Assembly: GCA_945874115.1 (NCBI GenBank)
Contig: CAMCFD010000065.1
Coordinates: 1 to 8,389, forward strand
Direction of reading: 5' to 3'
Source: Rickettsia typhi
Lineage (GTDB): Bacteria; Pseudomonadota; Alphaproteobacteria; Rickettsiales; UBA1997
DNA length: 8,389 nucleotides
Numbering within the stretch: the first letter of the stretch is position 1; the number at the start of each line of letters is the position of its first letter. The notes beneath the pieces were generated by a model. It was not told the DNA's origin, made no database searches, and saw nothing but the letters and a program-made list of their open reading frames with translations. Made by a program: the position numbers and the translations under genes. Shown piece by piece: positions 7,201-8,389 of this stretch.

Positions 7201-8389
7201 TCTTGCTTGATTCCATCAACATAACGGGTAATTACGTCACCAGCTGCTCTTGCCCTCTGAACCCTAACGTGGCAAGGCGTATTTGGCATTGCGACATAAA
7301 ACTTATCATATATTTCACTTTCCGGATTATCACAGCGGAATAAAACCTTGACACTGTAAGGATCTCCTGCGGCTTTCGTAATCGAAATTCCCTCAGGCCC
7401 ATTCGGATTTGCAACCGTGCCAATATGACGAACCGCACTTTTTGCGCGCGATCCCTTAAATTTGCCAGGATGAGCTTCGCGCAGAGCTTTTAGGGCTTCT
7501 TGCGAATTATTATAATGAATTTCTGACTGTTCTTTGCTAGATTCAATCACCTTTTCGAATCTTTTTTCAGCCTCAGACCTCAAAGCTGAACGCACCATCA
7601 ACGCCACTTTTTCGTCTTTTTCTGACCCGTCTTTTTCGTCTTTAAGTTGAATCAAGGCCGATTTTACCAATTGCTGCGACCTTGCGCTATATTCTTCATC
7701 AGAAAGCTTGATTTGATCTTCAACCAGCGATTTTTTAACGAAAGTTTGAACAAGACTGACTCCATCTTGATGAATTATCGAATAAGGCGCATCAACTTCT
7801 GGTGCCAAAATAGTCTTTCCGTCTCTATCAACTTGAATTTCGTTATTTGGCCCTAAAAGCGGCTTTTCAATTGCGCCGGTCATTTTGACCAAAACATAAC
7901 TTTTATCGCCTCTTTTGGCGCCCTGAGCAATAACTCGCGCTTTCTCAAGATGGTCGCTTAAATTCGCAGCACCATTTTCGCTTAAATTATATTCCGCAAC
8001 ATGCAAACCACTTTTGTTTAAAACAATGTGATCATGTGGATTTAGAGTGCTTTTCGATTTATTTTCTCTAGAATAACCAGCAATTGTATAACTTAACTTA
8101 TTTTTAAGCTCATCTTTTTTAACCGGTTTTTCGACAAATTCTCTGCGCTTTGCATCATATTCAAAAGACTTGCCAAGCTTTGCCAATTCTTTTTCAACTA
8201 AACTTTCACGCGAATGAATTTGCGGAAAGCCAATGTCCATCCCACCTCTGATTCTCTTAGCGTTAGCGTCTAATTTTTTGTTATCGCGTCGAACAGCATA
8301 ACCTTTCCACAAAGCTTGAATTTTTATAGCCGCAATTTGTCGCTGCATCGGCTCTACAACTTCTGTTAACGCTTTCTTTTGCGCAAGAT
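4272..8389 (-). CDS. Giant IQ-motif and ankyrin-module protein, 5' end outside the window
   Basis: No known named family recognised. Numbering is from the first in-window Met (ATG at 8348-8346), which gives 1,358 residues. The frame stays open for 13 more codons (LAQKKALTEVVEP) to the edge, so the true start probably lies outside. An IQ core IQALWKGYAVR (10-20) fits IQxxx[RK]Gxxx[RK], the calmodulin-binding consensus. Residues about 200-300 are charged and helical. Residues about 305-600 are a mixed region I cannot assign. Three divergent ankyrin-like modules follow at 661-775, 833-940 and 1088-1147; the clearest is NALHIAAKNGDEKMVQFLR (742-760). A segment at 349-416 recurs at 1192-1262. Residues 973-1017 are glycine-rich. 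The tail 1259-1304 is Ser/Lys/His-rich and ends in the basic cluster KSKHRKIK. No signal peptide or membrane segment is seen, but the N-terminus may be missing. Eukaryote-like motifs in a probable Rickettsiales relative suggest a host-directed effector, which is inference. The gene runs convergent to uvrB, and no minus-strand terminator is visible after its stop. Confidence 0.9.
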   Translation of the reverse strand, partial: LAQKKALTEVVEPMQRQIAAIKIQALWKGYAVRRDNKKLDANAKRIRGGMDIGFPQIHSRESLVEKELAKLGKSFEYDAKRREFVEKPVKKDELKNKLSYTIAGYSRENKSKSTLNPHDHIVLNKSGLHVAEYNLSENGAANLSDHLEKARVIAQGAKRGDKSYVLVKMTGAIEKPLLGPNNEIQVDRDGKTILAPEVDAPYSIIHQDGVSLVQTFVKKSLVEDQIKLSDEEYSARSQQLVKSALIQLKDEKDGSEKDEKVALMVRSALRSEAEKRFEKVIESSKEQSEIHYNNSQEALKALREAHPGKFKGSRAKSAVRHIGTVANPNGPEGISITKAAGDPYSVKVLFRCDNPESEIYDKFYVAMPNTPCHVRVQRARAAGDVITRYVDGIKQDVVCKEAGEVVMDVNTIFHYNAVTKGYDPIKVHNTRQQFGNRHQGSSLSKVPGFFSSKVFESTPNNLVRLHDYFRAPGDADRIMRAYDKMNIQVVSMTGPNMHTVLKMAGKSKPISAAMPKVATVSFDTGERIKFAKKLPEKAALYNDPWPQKAEEFVKIPQFSLDAFGKNDDQENAVLRQKAAQELKLKVVLNKGYREGNAVRFYNEDGSIRTENLDDSSLELLGKSKQKEGSYYLEYEIFDKSGNPLSEKEVVDRFGEKFLQEIRKTTPKVIIVDEFKKKEKEFLKAVESGDLATVQRLFKEYKAKEQEAKLLVLNSKDQQGSVHDELKFRAKLMATVMENNCFNAFCETSTLSGSMNALHIAAKNGDEKMVQFLRGVGFDPSVQTSNNKTAQQLALDSGFKKDSHKTLMTALETTAQNKKPLRERSNERFAKILALESLNGADILTAEQDFLANIQAGEYDKIEEFIKSYKARSQQLEGLAAQASRSQSLTDVEQEAISQCYGPDFLVRDVDGKNALTLARESARNARDDGRGNDAQHFDAIVKLLIDNGFEDQLSKSKVPTITDIFTLATPQYEYDAAGVAIQTEQGGFFQNGRGVVGGKGFVQVIVPIEMIERYLGKTIGSPGDGFGGRGLLAKDLASGVNVSVRLEKGELMVAEEIDPRNLIAGQPNMISRIPNKKAFFAEIEEMARKQIKFVDQFKQAEAELRASVLNGDGAKFNEVLYLYENNQAAVTTKNIDLSAKGEDGKDALKIALESGRFEIVGGRIESFAGDLIVMGAAVSKEHLEGLPEDVRDILSSRIADQKSTKYFIEIDDGVPRMFSCAHYVKEDCVIVVQDHEKGGEKSIKCKAGDLVVEDNSIYVLGGAGLVKYDLIKSEHSTNPSIQDSAEYSASYEDVKSKHSATLSSIMSVEKSKHRKIKAENNIEKTVFKEGDLNNEADDFPEEYNIPKKSISHAVARQVKTFANAKGVAAGA
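4908..6368 (-). other. Region with three divergent ankyrin-like modules
   Basis: Each module begins with a helix pair of the form FLxxxxxGDxxxxxxxxxxY (FLKAVESGD at 667, FLANIQAGE at 836, LRASVLNGD at 1091). After a variable insert comes an ankyrin-type unit: MNALHIAAKNGD (741), DGKNALTLARES (897) and DGKDALKIALES (1130). Modules A and B continue with VQFLRGVGFDP and VKLLIDNGFED, the second helix and turn of an ankyrin repeat. Copies are too diverged for recent duplication, and the spacing is irregular (about 169 and 255 residues). The ankyrin assignment is firm for module A and moderate for B and C. Confidence 0.65.
8289..8321 (-). other. IQ motif (calmodulin-binding consensus) within the large protein
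   Basis: Residues 10-20 of the large protein (from the Met at 8348) read IQALWKGYAVR. They match the complete core IQxxx[RK]Gxxx[RK] and sit in a basic, amphipathic helical stretch (AAIKIQALWKGYAVRRDNKK). The optional hydrophobic residue three positions after the last basic residue is Asn instead. In eukaryotes such motifs bind calmodulin or related EF-hand proteins; whether this one does is not shown by sequence. Confidence 0.7.

Noticed and set aside
4255..8000. Plus-strand open frames opposite the large minus-strand gene.
   Set aside because: They are short, give low-complexity products without recognisable motifs, and are explained as antisense shadows of a continuous long frame.
8346..8348. 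ATG at 8348 as the true start of the large minus-strand gene.
   Set aside because: The frame is open upstream to the edge with coding-like composition, and no convincing ribosome-binding site precedes the ATG. Kept only as a numbering reference.
1..8389. tRNA, rRNA, CRISPR arrays, insertion sequences, attachment sites and toxin-antitoxin pairs.
   Set aside because: I saw no cloverleaf, regular spaced repeats, transposase-like frames or terminal inverted repeats with target duplications anywhere in the window.

Overview
The window (8,389 bases, AT-rich) holds three genes. It looks like a piece of chromosome from a host-associated alphaproteobacterium, most likely Rickettsiales or a close relative. 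That placement is an inference. It rests on UvrB, whose phrases such as RPTGLIDPPCEIRPA and GLDIPEC are of the alphaproteobacterial type, on the reduced HscA, and on a giant ankyrin protein of the kind common in intracellular bacteria.

Layout. Positions 46-1824 (+) encode HscA, the specialised Hsp70 of the ISC iron-sulfur cluster system; its usual partner hscB should lie just left of the window. A 146-base spacer follows, with a long imperfect hairpin (1832-1895) and a doubtful 34-codon frame. Positions 1971-3986 (+) encode UvrB, the damage-verification helicase of nucleotide excision repair. The 285-base spacer 3987-4271 separates two convergent genes and contains three hairpin or palindrome structures; the last (4209-4243) is a convincing plus-strand intrinsic terminator. 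From 4272 to the right edge, on the minus strand, runs one very long gene (at least 1,358 codons after the first in-window Met). Its frame stays open to the edge, so it is probably 5'-truncated here.

How they relate. hscA and uvrB are housekeeping genes on the same strand. They are not an obvious functional pair, although both serve genome and protein maintenance. The large minus-strand gene is the unusual part. Near its N-terminal side it carries a textbook IQ (calmodulin-binding) core, followed by a long region I do not recognise, three divergent ankyrin-like modules, a duplicated segment of predicted beta character, a glycine-rich stretch and a Ser/Lys/His-rich tail with a basic cluster. 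This mix of eukaryote-like motifs suggests a protein that acts on a eukaryotic host. That role is inferred from domain content only; no secretion system or signal is visible in the window.
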